Positions 12,201 to 23,636 are shown, numbered from the stretch's first letter. The stretch is DNA of 64,000 nt from Syngnathus acus (GCF_901709675.1 NC_051094.1:1466501-1530500); one strand, 5' to 3'. The notes: generated by a model from the letters alone, not told the origin. Numbers and translations are program-made.

Positions 12201-15200
12201 TCATCGTAGGAGGAAGCCATATTGTGTAATTTATTCCCAGGGTTCATGATAAAAGGATTTTTTGGGATTCATTATTTCATTTTAGGCTAGGCGAAAGCAG
12301 CTTGTGTGGCGTTGTGTTTTTGCGCATGTTAAGAATTTAGCAGCGATGGTTACACACACCAGCTTGTGGGTAAAGCAACACGCATTTTGTATGTCTGTTA
12401 AATATTTAATTTACTTCAATTATAGATTCGGTAGATTTTAGTACTCAGTCGTCGCGTGCTATTTACAAACCTGCTTCGAGTGCAACTTTATACATTTCGA
12501 GACATGGTGATGAGGTGACATTCTTCAACGTGCATGTTGGCATTTTGTCATTAGCACCTAGGTGGCTGCTCGACAGGGGGTAGGCTCCATGCTAAGCGCC
12601 AAACGGCCTCGCCGTTTTTACTAGCAACACACACTTGCACAGTGATTGCCTAGCTGATTGATTAGTTTATTTTAACCCTTAGTTTAATAGCTAATGGCAT
12701 GTAGAAAAATATGAAGTAAAGACTTATTATATTATATTATATTATATTATATTATATTGTTATTTCCCTTTCCCTGTAGGACAGCGACATCCAGAAAAAA
12801 ATCGACCATGAGATCCGGATGCGCGACGGGGCCTGCAAGCTGCTGGCCGCCTGCTCGCAGCGAGACCAGTCCTTGGAAGCGGCCAAGAGCCTGCAGACGT
12901 GCAGCACCCGCATCATGGCCTACATGTCCGAGCTGCAGAAGATGAAGGAGGCGCAGGTCATGCAGAAGGCCACGCGGAGGTCGTCCGACGCCGGGCCCAT
13001 GGATGACCGACTGCCGTGCAAAGGAAAAGTAGCCATATCGGGCAAGTTGCTGTTGATACGTTTGATAACGCATCACATTACATCGCAGTGCCCGAGAAGT
13101 AGACCCTGGATGGACGGACGATAGATTCTTGATCACGCGTAGTGTAATTTGATTCCGCCAGAGCGACTCTTCACGAGTGCATACTTGGCCGTTTATTGAC
13201 CGAGGTGAGCGTGCTGACGCGCTCACTCCGCCCATCACATCGCCAGCGAGGAAAGCAAACGAATGATTATCGAGTGGAGAGCGCCGCTTGTCTCATGGTG
13301 ACATAAATCACGGCAGGGAGCACGGCAATAATAAGGGGGGGGGGGGCTTAGATTCTTTCGAGCTGTTGATTAAGCCAATGAGTGACTTATGTCTTACATG
13401 AGCACACGGTCGTGTCGTGTGCTGTAGTTCATCTCAGAACACGGCGATGCCCGTGTTTGTCGTCTAATCCTTGCGTGTCGTTGTCATGACAGATCTGCGT
13501 ATACCTCTCATGTGGAAAGACACCGAGTACTTCAAGAACAAAGGAGGTGAGGAGCCGCCGTTGCGCAATGGCTGCACAATGACGCATGCACATTAAGGGG
13601 CCATCAGGAAAAGATGGCTTTCAGAGGAAAAACTGCTTCCATAACAGAAATGCTACTAATCGTGCTTGAGGAACTGCGCTTTTCTCCTTTGCAGAGCTCC
13701 ATCGCTGTGCAGTGTTTTGCCTGCTGCAGCTGGGAGGAGACATCTTCGATACGGACATGGTGATAGTGGACCGCACGCTCACGGACATTTGCTTCGACAA
13801 CACCATTGTATTGTGAGTTTCCCTCAACTGGAGCCGGACGCCGACAAATCAAGCTGATCGACGGTCCTGTCTCTCGTAGCGGTGAAGCCGGCCCTGCTTT
13901 CGAGCTGCGCGTCGAGCTGTACAGCTGCTGCTCAGAAGACGACTTCTCCGCGGGGAGCACGCCCAGGAAGCTAGCCAGCAAGCTGAGCTCCTCCTTAGGT
14001 CGCTCGACCGGCAAGAAACTGCGGGCGGCCATGGAGCCTGGGCCCTGCAGCCCAGTGAGCAACGGAGGGGCCTCGCCTCTTCTGCTGCCCGTTCCTTCCG
14101 TACCGTAAGTGTGGCGGCGAACCTTGGCCGACTGCAAAAAATGCTTCCGTTCGGTTTGCAAATCATTTCCATCACAAATTCTTAACTCTACCACCGGTGT
14201 ACGGAAGAAAGAATGGTTGAATTGTTTAAGATGCTTAGGTGATCAATTTGAACAGTTGTGGAAATTCAATTCAATTCAATAAATAAATACAAGTTAAATA
14301 AGATCAAATAAAATAAATAAAGAGATAAATAAAATTTGAATAATCATCTGTCCACAGGGGCCCCAAGTACCACCTGCTGGCTCATACCACCCTGTCGCTG
14401 TCACACGCCCAGGACAATTTCCGAACGCACGACCTCACCATCTCGGGCAACGGTTAGTGTCCGCCTCCGTCGGTCTGACATTTTCCTCTCTGCCAAATTG
14501 GCCATCTGTCATTTCTTTCTTCTTTTTGTCAAGCTTTTGTTTGGCTTCCTGGCTGCGCTCTTCATCATTTTGCTGCATCACTCCCCCCTCCCCTCCCTGT
14601 CCTTCCCATACTCCCTGACAGACCGCCATAGTCAAGGTTGCAGCAATATAGTAGGCTGTTCCAGAGAGGTGACTATAGTGTAAAGCTGAAGTGATAACAA
14701 GGGTGCCCGGTGTTTTACTCTTCAGCTGTCCTGTAAAATGTTCATTGGTGCCACAGAACCTGCAGCTGCCACTCTTTTACACCTCTGCACCTCCAGTTTT
14801 GTCTTCATGGCGGCATTGTTTGTGGGCGGACTTTGTGGTATTAAGGCTGTGCATTTCTGCCCGTGTGTAGAAGAGTGCTCGTACTGGCTGCCTCTCTATG
14901 GAAGCGTGTGTTGCCGCCTTGCAGCCCAGCCTCAGTGTATGACCCAGCAGATGATGAGCGGACCTTTAAAAGTGTCGGTAAGTCGGAAGCAAAATGTACT
15001 CCTTTGTGTCGGCTTTTCAATTTTCTTTGCTGTTCATTCCGAGCTTCGCCTCCCTCGTTGAGGTCAGCGAGTCTTTTTGCCTTGGCCAAGGATTTTCATG
15101 GACTTATTTATTTTATTTGTGTGCTGTCAACATGTTCCTTTTTGTGTCATGAAAGCAGTTGGGTGGCGGCCCTCCCAGTTGGACCAAAGTCTACGCCGTC

Positions 15201-17664
15201 TTGAAAGGAACCAGCCTCTCCTGCTACCACCGACAAGAAGACGTCCAGGACGGTGGCGTGGACCCGGCTTTCACCATCGCCATCAGCAAGGTCCGAAACT
15301 AAACATCACATTGTCCCTTATGTTCTTTACAATGCGTGACCCAAAAAAGATGTTCTTCATTTCAACACTGTTGACAATCTTCATGACTCATACCGACCCT
15401 CTCATCATCAGTTCTTGTATTTGTGATAAATATAGTAATCATGTGTGACGTGGATGTCTGAGGGGCGGGGCATCTCAGAATTTCCATTGTGACTCATGCA
15501 GACGTCTTTGAATACAGCTGAGCCAGAACAAAGTTTACCTTTTGTCAGAAGGGGGGGGAAATTAACGGCGCAACACTGCCATCTAGTGGCTCTGTTAAGT
15601 GCATCTGGAAAAGGATTCCTCAAGGGCAATTGGATGAAAATTGAGAGTCATTTTGTGCATGTTTTTTTTTTCCTCAGGAGACGAGGATACGCGTGTCAGA
15701 GAAGGACGCTCAGGGCAAAGCTCAAAACGTTTGCATCAGCAACCAGTACGGCGGCGAAGACGTCACACACATTCTCACCACGGACAGTCGCGAGGAGACC
15801 CACAGGTGGATGGAGGCCTTCTGGCAGCACTTCTACGACATGAGTGAGAACTTCCTCTCATTATTTTATTTTTAAACCCCGCCCCCTCTTGACTGTGCCG
15901 TAACAATCATGGTGTCCTTCTCAAGGGCAAGCCCTTGTGGAAAAAAACAAGAAAAAAAAAACCTGTCTCCATTTCCAACACACAGGTCAGTGGAAGCAGT
16001 GCTGCGATGACTTGATGAAAATTGAGCAGCCGTCGCCACGGAAACCAACCCCCGTCACGCCGAAGCAGGGCTCCCTTTACCACGAAATGGGTACGACGTT
16101 TGCATGTCATCGCGCATGAAGTAGTGTCTGTTGAAGTGCGTCTGATCTCTTCAACTTAACAATCTGCTTTTCTGTTTCGCACTCCGACTTGACACTGTGA
16201 CTCACGCTGTCCTATTTTCTCTGCTCCTTTTGACCCCGTGTGCTCTTCACTCCCTTTGTCTCCTTGACCTTTTTCTTTTGACCCTCCAACATGTTTTCAT
16301 TGGCCAAACTCCACCCACTTCCCCATCCTTTTCTGTCTCCCCGTCGCCCCCTCTTGGCTGTTCCTAAATACTGCCGGCAGCCCCCCTTGCCGCTCCCTCC
16401 TGTGAGGGTCTTCTGCTGCAAGACAATGCCGTGTCCGCCGAGATTCGTGCACTTCTCTCATCCTATTACAACGACAGGTGACGTAGCAGGAGTAGGAGGA
16501 GTCTGTGTGATCATGTCAAATGAGCCATTTAGTCATTTTAAAAATGCAGAGGAATGGAAAAAATAGGACATAAATGAAGGGGTAAAAAAAAGAAAGGCCC
16601 CGCTTGAGTGACTTTTATTATTTTACAGTAACAAGCAGCGAGAAATTGTATTTTTTTATTTATTTAATCAATTAAATGGCTCCACCAACAAAAATAACAA
16701 GAAATTGTCACCACAGAATTAGCCATTAGCAGGACATGCTACCTAGCCAAAGCAGCAGTGTCACATTAATTCATTTTCCGGTGCAAGTCGTCCACTTCAA
16801 GTCAAGTCGCGTTTCATTTTTTGGTATTTTTTTTTTTTTTTGTGGGCTCCAACAATACACACAGTACTGAACAAACCAACAGTTTAACGCATATAGAATG
16901 ACTCTTGTCCAATCAAAATATTCGGTAGGAAATAAGTGAAATACACCTTGTGTGAAAAAAAAAAAAAAGTTCAGCGATGACGGCGCCCTCGCCTCTCTTC
17001 TCCAGTTATTGAGTCTTCGGACGAGTTCGGCAGCAACGTGTCGGACATGTTGGCCCGGAGGATGCAGGAGTTGGCACTGCGCAGCCAGCTGGGCACCTCT
17101 CCCACCTGGATGTCCCTCTTTGAGGAGAACCACCCCAAAAGCGCCGGCCCCCCTGGTCCTTGCAGCTCCCGCCTGGCGGGCCCCCTCGACCCCCAGCGCC
17201 TCACCCGGAGCCCCGCCAGCCCCCCGCGGGCTCCGCTGTCCTCCAACGCCAGCCTGATGTCAGACAGCGACAGCCACTGCAGCACCAGCCCGTGCTCGCG
17301 CCACCACGGCTGGCCCGAGCCCTCGCCGGGCTTCTCCCTGTCGTCCCCGTCCCGCCACCGGCCGCGCACGCTCTCGCTGGATGCCAAGCTCAGCACGCTA
17401 CGGGGGAGGGGCTACGCAGGAGGGGGCGCCTTCCACTACACCTGCCGGCCTCCCCCTTCGTCCCGCTCGCCGCTGTCCCAGCGCAGCGCGCAGACGGCGC
17501 TGTCCGGCTCCACCTCCAGCAGCAGCTCCAGCAACAGCGAGGGCGGACACAGCCCAGAGACGTCCGAGTGCGCCGCCTTCTCGCGGCCTTCGCCGGCCAG
17601 ACGCAGCCTCAGGAACCTCCGGGCCAGACTGGACCCCCGCAACTGGCTCCAAAGTCAGGTGTGA
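6258..17664 (+). CDS. rtkn: Rhotekin, Rho-GTP effector with REM, anillin-like and PH domains (11 coding exons)
   Basis: Rhotekin binds GTP-loaded Rho through an N-terminal HR1/REM region and acts as a scaffold in septin, cytoskeletal and polarity signalling. Coding exons: 6258-6281, 12780-13041, 13493-13546, 13695-13812, 13880-14104, 14358-14452, 14871-14977, 15159-15290, 15678-15843, 15986-16090, 17006-17664. They sum to 1,947 bases, in frame, for 648 residues; human rhotekin is about 563, the extra mainly in the last exon. The REM block (KIDHEIRMRDGACKLLAA) is in exon 2. The block LRIPLMWKDTEYFKNKG follows in exon 3. The conserved WLPLYGSVCCRLAAQP lies in exon 7 and the PH domain in exons 8-9. 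The last exon encodes a Ser/Pro-rich tail ending NWLQSQV, close to the QSPV PDZ-binding end of mammalian rhotekin. The start MNDTNNQA is a short alternative-type first exon. Intron 2 uses a GC donor. RTKN2 is the alternative, less likely given the tail. Confidence 0.93.
7729..7750. repeat. Homopolymer C run (22 bases)
   Basis: An uninterrupted run of C follows ACCCCCA. It makes glycine-run frames on the opposite strand that are artefacts. Such runs are length-unstable and often misassembled. Confidence 0.9.
7821..7856. repeat. Imperfect TAAA tetranucleotide array
   Basis: AAATAAATAAATG is followed by five to six TAAA units in rtkn intron 1. It is a simple repeat with no evident function. Confidence 0.85.
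9080..9096. repeat. Short CA dinucleotide array
   Basis: About eight CA units lie in rtkn intron 1. Confidence 0.85.
11288..11301 (-). promoter_or_regulatory. CTCF-like motif in rtkn intron 1
   Basis: The minus strand reads CCACTAGGGGGCAC, a close match to the core vertebrate CTCF consensus CCASYAGRKGGC. CTCF sites organise loops and insulate promoters. The match is visible in the sequence; occupancy is inference, and sequences of this kind are also carried by some retroposons. Confidence 0.45.
12724..12758. repeat. ATTAT pentanucleotide array ending 20 bases before an rtkn acceptor
   Basis: Six to seven TTATA/ATTAT units lie just upstream of the pyrimidine tract that serves rtkn exon 2. 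Length variation here would move the branch-point region relative to the acceptor at 12779. Confidence 0.9.
15576..15589 (-). promoter_or_regulatory. CTCF-like motif in rtkn intron 8
   Basis: The minus strand reads CCACTAGATGGCAG, which satisfies every position of the CTCF core CCASYAGRKGGCRS. Binding is inference. Confidence 0.45.
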
Positions 17665-17875
17665 CCTCAAGCCGAGGAAGTGACAATCAATGGGAGCTAC
17701 TTTGGGCTCACGCTGCTTGGGAGCACCTGTCGACCTTTCCCCGTTTCAAACTGGAAGCTACTTTTGACTCACGTCTCGCAGTTTTGTCGGGACTAAATTA
17801 AGTGTTTTTCTAACAAAGGTGTCCGGTATGTCTGCTTTCATTGCAAGTGAGCATGTGGTGGAAGGCCTTTAAAGC

Positions 17876-18297
17876 GACGGTGTCCAAACTACGGTCTAGG
17901 GGCCATTTTCGGCCCACGTCAAACAATATACTAAAACTAGCGTTTGCCTCGGGAAGGGCACCACTGCACTTTTTTTTCTAAACTTGGTGGCAGAGCAGAA
18001 GAAGAAGTTGATTCATCTCTCATTCCTTGTTTTCCACCAATCACATGTCCGCAAAATGTTTATTTATAACACTACAAGGAATAAAGATAATTCAGGTACA
18101 GCAGCTCATCCACTTTCTACCCTCTGTCAAAGGTCATTTTAGCTCAGATTTCTCATATAATCCAAATGTGTATACAATACAGTAATATATAAAGGCGATT
18201 TAGAATCGCTTCATCGTGTTCACCGACACGGTTGGATCGGTTTTAGCATGTTGGATTTTTCCCGCATGCGGCCCTTGGAAGAAAAAGTCTGGACACC
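17876..18297. mobile_element. Degraded hAT-like short inverted-repeat element
   Basis: The left end carries GGTGTCCAAACTACGG followed by GGGGCC and GGCCC blocks. The right end carries GGCCC and AGTCTGGACACCCTTG, roughly the inverse of the left. This resembles the widespread teleost non-autonomous family with TGTCAAACT/GGCCC ends. I see no convincing target-site duplication, so the copy is old or its ends are misplaced. It has no open reading frame and is best read as a MITE near the rtkn 3' end. Confidence 0.5.
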
Positions 18298-19132
18298 CTT
18301 GCAAATACTGTGATCTGTCGTTATTTAAGAATATTCACACACAAGTATGATCTGCTGTCACTCCACCAGGTTGTATTGTTGCTATTTTTATCCTTTATTC
18401 ATTACTTGGCAATTATGTCAACAATTTGAGATGATTGGATTATCATAAACTGTTCAATCGAATTTAATTCAACTGCACTGGTCATTACTGTGATTGCTTC
18501 AAAGGGTTCAAATGAGGAAACCTGTTTATTTGCTGAAGGGGGAGCAGAGCCACATTCGAAATGGATTGTTATTGAAGCATTCTTTATCAGTTCAGCTCAG
18601 ACATCCATTTTCCCCTTTTTACTGAAAATAAAATTGTCAAATGCTTGTAAGTGGCATTTGTTACTCTACTTAACTTTGTATAAATTCACCAATAAGATTC
18701 CTTGCTCGGTCTTTGCGTTCCATCGTTGTGGATGATTTGCAGCTAGACTGTCACGATCACGGATTGAATTGACTTGTATCGGCAGCCTTTGTGTTTCTGC
18801 ATGTACGCCATCAAAGGAGACATGAGAAATGTGTGATTAGAAAATTAATAATAATAAAATGGTTTATCAATTTAGTTTCATTTTTCTTGTTGGTATTGAA
18901 TATTATCTACTAGCTATGCTTTATCCCCCCAAAAATATCTGACATCTGAAATGTATATTATTTTCAATTTCATTTTCCTCAGTTGGGTTTAATTCAAGTC
19001 TAAATTTTAATTCACACAAGCCTCTCAACTCGTGTTTTTCTTCATTCGACCTCTACAAACGAGTTAACCCTGAATCGACAGCGACTGGGGGAGATGAAAA
19101 GTATGTGAATAATGGGTCAAAAAGGAAAGTAC

Positions 19133-19138
19133 TTTATT
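19133..19138 (-). terminator. Candidate mblac2 polyadenylation signal
   Basis: AATAAA is read on the minus strand about 310 bases downstream of the mblac2 stop. It is the first good hexamer I noticed on that strand. Confidence 0.5.
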
Positions 19139-19446
19139 GTCAGCCGAGCCTTCAATAGTATAAAGCACTGTTACGAACATGGGAGGTAGCAGATGCGGCT
19201 TGTATGCATAGACAAGTACTACGGCCATTTTGACGTTGCTTCAATACCTCAGTGCTTGTGCTATTAAAACTTCTCATGTGCAATACATATATTAAAAAAA
19301 AAAAAAAAAACATACAACAGGTTACTGTATATTAACCCCAGGCAAAACATATTGAAATCATCAGAGCATCAGTACGCTTCATTCATGGCGACATCTACGT
19401 TTGGCAACCATCATTGAAGAAATGTTCTGTGCATGTGTGCGTCCAA

Positions 19447-20991
19447 TCAGCAGCTACGGCGCGGGTGGGTCACCCCGAGCGCCACGGTGGACGCCGTCTT
19501 CCAGGCCCAAGTGTACAGCTTCCCGTTGCACGTTCCCGCTCTGCTGATGTACGAGCTGGCGATGCGGTGGAGGCGTTTGGCACCGAAGGTGTTGTAGTGA
19601 CCCGGCAGGACTTGATCCACCTGTTCGGACATGGACGTTTGTCGTTTTGGGAATTTTCAAAGCATTTAATGAGAAGTGTCCATGGTGTGGTGGAGCTATT
19701 TTTTAATTTGATGTCCAAAGTGCATTTTGAATGCGTTACCTGTTCGCTGTCCACCAGGCCCATGAGGCGCTCGCAGCTGCTGATGTAATCGCCGACCTGA
19801 CTGTAGGGCAACCAGTCGATCATGGAACCGTCGTACACCACGTCGCCGCTGAACAGCAACTTGTTGTCGCCGTCGTGGAGGCAGATGCTGCCCCGGGAGT
19901 GGCCTGGCATGTGAAGTACCGTCAGCTGCCTGTCGCCCAGGTTGATGACGTCACCTACACAGGAGACCAAATTGATTGTTTCTCTGCTATATGGTTAAGT
20001 CACTAGGTGACATGGCACACATCAGGAAAGGAAACGGTCCAGCTGCACTGCAGTATTCTGACACAGCAGAACCTGCCTGTGTGTGTGTGTGGGTCGAAAT
20101 GACCCATCTTGGTTGGCCTCTTTGCACCTGTACACAAAGCCTTCACGGGAATGAATGCTGTTTATTTTCTGCCAGAGGAAGTGAAGACACTTTCATAGTG
20201 CATCTATTAGATGTGTAATAGCATTTTCATCGACCGTAACGCTTTTAAAGAAAGGGTAGGAACCATAATAATGGCCCGCCCCATTGTATTTCTTAGTTGC
20301 CAGTGCATTTATTGTTGATATGAAGGAAACTTTTTGCAGGTTTTTGAAGACTTTGATAGCTGCTGGGAATGTGAAGGTGTGGATGTCGAAGTGAATGTAT
20401 CGAACTATGAAATTGGCAGCTGCGAATTGACTGGCAACCAGTTGAGCGAGTTCCTCGACTAGCGCCCGCCAATAATCAACTGGAAGCTCAGTCGTGCCAA
20501 AGGAAGAATAAATAGCATCCACCAGCCCCTGCTCGAGAGCCGCTCTTACCTTCTTGCAAGATGTGCGTGGGCTGCACGGCCTTGACTCTATATTGCCTGG
20601 CCCTCCAGCCGGGACTGGGAAGTTCGGTGATCTCATGGTCACGGAGCCAGGTGACCGTCTCGTAGTTGTCCCCGTTGACCAGCGCCTCCACCTCAGCGCT
20701 GTGGACGCCCACCTGTTGGAACTGATGCAGGCCGCCCGAGTGGTCGAAGTGGGCGTGGGTGACGATGGCCAGCAGCGGGTTCTTCCGCTGAGGGTCCTTG
20801 CCCAGCAGCCCCATGCTATCGATGTAGTCCGGAAGGCTCCTCAGCCCCAGTCCCGTGTCGATCACCAGGTCCTGGTGGGAGCCTCGTATCAGCCATATGT
20901 TAGCCCGGTTCGGCGACTGGAAGAACCGCTCCTGGATCCAGTAGAGACCGTCTCCGAGCGACTTGTGAGCGTACCAGTCGGTCGCGGACAT
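19447..20991 (-). CDS. mblac2: Metallo-beta-lactamase domain-containing protein 2 (three exons)
   Basis: MBLAC2 is a zinc-dependent metallo-beta-lactamase-fold hydrolase; the mammalian protein has been described as a palmitoyl-CoA (acyl-CoA) thioesterase. On the minus strand the exons are 20991-20550, 19954-19740 and 19620-19447. They total 831 bases and 276 residues, against about 279 in human. The phases join exactly: GAA-G|GT at the first junction and phase 0 at the second. The protein opens [20 protein letters not shown]. The metal ligands are visible: the HAHFDH motif (HxHxDH) at about residue 90 in exon 1, His in MPGHSRGS and Asp in FSGDVVYD in exon 2, and His in [10 protein letters not shown] in exon 3. 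All catalytic residues are present, so it is probably active. It is head-to-head with polr3g; about 518 bases separate the two start codons. Confidence 0.95.
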
Positions 20992-21508
20992 CCCAATTCA
21001 TGCACGTTCCACGCGTGGAGGAGGCACCGATGGAGCTGTCACCTTGATTTGAAAGCTGCTAGCTTCAGCGAAGAGGTGAGATGATGTTTTCATTGACGTT
21101 AAAGCCGCGGCCGCTGAGTCGACACACCCGTGAAGGACGAGAGCGCTGGGATTGGACGAAGATGCGGAAGAGAAGAAGAATCACGCCGGCGCCTATTGGC
21201 TGAAAAGAAATAACGTAAGGCTACGCAATGGGGAGGAGACTTATAAAGCTTGCGGAGCACATGCGGACACCGGCAGCTACTGTGTTAGCAAAGCTTACGG
21301 TTGTCAATTTAATGACTAAAAGTGTGTAAGTACAAACGTAAAGTGGACGCGTATCGCAAACTATATCTCAAAATTAAAGCTCTTATACTTGTGGGCTATC
21401 CTGACAACACTTAACGCCCCTTTGGTAAGTATGTAACATTTTTGCTCTTGTTGCAAGATGACGTCATCCATGTGTGTGTTGCAGGTGTAGTGGTGGTGGT
21501 TTACAGCC
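20992..21508. promoter_or_regulatory. Shared head-to-head promoter region of mblac2 and polr3g
   Basis: Both genes start outward from this roughly 500-base interval. The plus strand shows an inverted CCAAT box (CTATTGGCTG, about 21193-21202) and a TATA-like TTATAAAG at 21241-21248. A probable polr3g untranslated exon ends at the donor TTTG|GTAAGT (21424). The following short intron, ending at TTGCAG before 21485, contains a perfect TGACGTCA. Bidirectional use is inferred from gene orientation. Confidence 0.6.
21459..21466. promoter_or_regulatory. Perfect palindromic CRE (TGACGTCA) 5' of polr3g
   Basis: The full cAMP-response element octamer lies in the short intron between the inferred polr3g untranslated exon and its coding exon 1. 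Binding by CREB/ATF proteins is inferred from the motif. Confidence 0.5.
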
Positions 21509-22723
21509 ATGGCGGGGAAGGGTCGTGGGGTGGCTGCGTTCACCTTCAACATTGACGCACTGGGCATTGGCAGGGGCAACATGCCAGAAGCCAGGGTGGG
21601 GCCCCATCCACTCTTTCCAGTAAGTCTTCCCTACACGTGCACACACACTTGCATCTTTTCGAGTCTCACTGAAGTATCCTTAGGAATTGATCTGACCAAA
21701 ATCTCCCTGGACTTCAACATTAAAATGGAAAGAATTGCATTTTGTTGATATCCCTGTTTGCAGCCCACAGACTTCAAGCCAGTCCCCCTGAAGGTTGGCG
21801 AGGATGAGGACTACATGCTGGCTCTCAAACAGGAGATGAGAGGAGCCATGCAGCGGAAGCCTCACAACATCAAGTTTCATTCCAATAAGGCGGGTGAGTG
21901 CTTTTGAAACCTGATTTCAAAGAGACGTGATCCAACTATGAAAAAATGCGGCTGCAGACAAGAATAATGCGGCAAGAATTGAGCCTATCATGTTTACTCC
22001 AAATAGATGTGGAGAAATACACTGAGAGGTACTTGAAGCAGAAACAGATAAATGATGACGAATGGACACCAGGTTTATTATTATTTTTTAATATCCTATG
22101 GCAGGAGGAAGACAATATATGTTAATAATTTGTATGCTTCATGTTAAGATTGGAATGTCTTCCCAAAGGAATTGATGCCCCAGAAGAAAACCAGGGTGAA
22201 AGCAGGTAGTTTTTTTTTTAAACTGCAGTCCAAATGACTAGTTCAAATAAAAGGTAGTAACTTGGCCAGGATTTTTGCTTGGTTAAATTTAACAGTTGCT
22301 AAAAAGAAAAGTGTGAAGATATCCAGCAAAGCTGCAGCAGACGTCTTGACCAAATTGGATGTGAGTAGTCTTTCTCGTGTTTTATTTTTTTGGGGTTAAA
22401 ATGACAAGTTGCTTGGTGTTAACTGTTCTTGTCACCACATCAGGAGCTGGAAAAGAAAGATGACGCTGCCAAATCAGATGAGGAGAAACCAAAGGACAAA
22501 GAAAATGAAGATGGTGAGGACATTGAAGAAGAACAATATGAAGAAGAAGAAGTTGAGGTAAGTTATTTCAAAATGTTATGGCGAAGTTCCTTCTGGTCAG
22601 AAAACAATAAATGAAGATTTGTTTCTTTTGTAGGACAATGACTACATCGAAAGCTATTTTGACAATGGCGAAGACTTTGGCGCAGGCAGTGACGACAATA
22701 TGGATGGTGAAGCAACATATTGA
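21509..22723 (+). CDS. polr3g: RNA polymerase III subunit RPC7 (POLR3G), seven coding exons
   Basis: POLR3G is the RPC7 (RPC32-alpha) subunit of the RPC3-RPC6-RPC7 subcomplex that recruits Pol III to promoters such as tRNA and 5S genes. Coding exons: 21509-21619, 21764-21893, 22007-22072, 22149-22205, 22296-22360, 22444-22557, 22634-22723. They sum to 633 bases and 210 residues; human POLR3G is about 223. The N terminus MAGKGRG...AFTFNIDALG and the block KPVPL...EDYMLALKQEMR are typical of the family. Exons 5-6 encode a Lys-rich stretch followed by a long Glu/Asp run, and the end DNDYIESYFDNGEDFGAGSD is the family's acidic C terminus. The paralogue POLR3GL is the alternative, but the position beside lysmd3 and adgrv1 favours polr3g. 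The gene converges on lysmd3. Confidence 0.94.
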
Positions 22724-23636
22724 CTCTTCCCTTACTTTTCATTATGGATCCCAGAATTTTGTTTACAATCATGGAAAAAAATAATTTAAAGAGCCGTGTA
22801 AATAAGGAATGCCAAAGTGTATGCACGCTGGCAATGTTTGAAAATATATTTATTTTATTCTCCAGCCTGTGCGCACATTTACACAGGTTGAAAGGCACAT
22901 ACTGTCAACAGAAAATGCTTTTCCATAATCTAAACAAGTGGTGAAGTAAAAGGGCTTGAAACAAAAAATAAAAACATGTCCTCAATGTGGGAACTTTGTG
23001 CAACTTGGGATTTCTGGTTTTTTTTTAAACGCAGTACTCTTCAGGCCATCTAAAGGCGAAGACATCTAGAAAGGTAATTTAAGATTTTTTAATACCATTA
23101 GTGTACAATTGGCTTAAATCCTGAAATTAAATCCAAATTTCCCACAATCATTTTTGCCAAATGATGCATTATGCGGCATTGAACAAACGTACGATTGGAA
23201 AATTCATTGAAGCTGTTCATTCACAAACGCGGTGAAGATCTGCATTTATGAATGAAAATACTTTCATGGTCTCTCCAGGCTCTCCTTTTTTTTGCTCCAC
23301 TCTGGGATCTGCTCCCACACATAAAAGCCAATGTTGTTGCAAGGCTCAGACCGAGCCCCTGGTCGTCACGGTAACAAAAAGGAGGCCTGGCCATTGGCTA
23401 AACTGTAGGCTGACAAAAGCTTGTCACACACGTTAAGACAACGGGGAACGGTTTCAAATTGGGTGTCGATGCTAAATTCAAACTTTTCGAAACTCATCAG
23501 TGTCGCGGAAATGTACATGGTTGTCGGTACTTGAAAAGACGACAAGGCAGCAGCATGGAAACATTTAAATTAATAAACGTATAAAAGTGACTTTCCCTCT
23601 CAAGATTGCACTGTGTCATAGTGAAAATCACTTTTG
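22724..23636. other. Convergent 3' regions of polr3g and lysmd3
   Basis: The interval contains the two 3' untranslated regions and no gene I can support. A candidate polr3g poly(A) signal AATAAA is at 22967-22972. On the minus strand a variant signal ATTAAA (plus-strand 23088-23093) may serve lysmd3. Confidence 0.55.
22967..22972 (+). terminator. Candidate polr3g polyadenylation signal
   Basis: AATAAA lies about 245 bases after the polr3g stop, followed by a G/T-rich stretch around 23000-23020 that would suit a downstream element. Confidence 0.55.

Larger units (their letters stand above)
6282..12779 (+). other. rtkn intron 1 (6.5 kb)
   Basis: This intron starts at GTAAGC and ends at a pyrimidine tract and TAG. 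I find no coding exon in it. It contains a 22-base C run at 7729-7750, a TAAA-type array at 7821-7856, a short CA array at about 9080-9096, CTCF-like motifs at 9752-9768 and 11288-11301, and an ATTAT array just before its 3' end. Its size fits a regulatory first intron, and alternative first exons of rtkn could be hidden here. Confidence 0.6.
17665..19446. other. Intergenic and 3' untranslated DNA between rtkn and mblac2
   Basis: The genes converge here: rtkn ends at 17664 and mblac2, on the other strand, ends at 19447. A candidate rtkn poly(A) signal AATAAA is at 18080-18085, inside a repeat-like segment. A candidate mblac2 signal, TTTATT on the plus strand, is at 19133-19138. An A run lies at about 19293-19310. 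I see no further gene. Confidence 0.6.

Noticed and set aside
6258-17664. RTKN2 rather than RTKN
   Set aside because: The C-terminal WLQSxV and the SSSLGRS...LLP block fit rhotekin 1 better.
17160-17801. Long open frames overlapping the last rtkn exon in other frames
   Set aside because: They are GC-rich shadow frames; the frame of 17006-17664 is the one continuous with upstream rtkn exons and ends in the family C terminus.
21509-22723. POLR3GL rather than POLR3G
   Set aside because: The head-to-head position with mblac2 and convergence with lysmd3 is the POLR3G neighbourhood; sequence alone would be less decisive.
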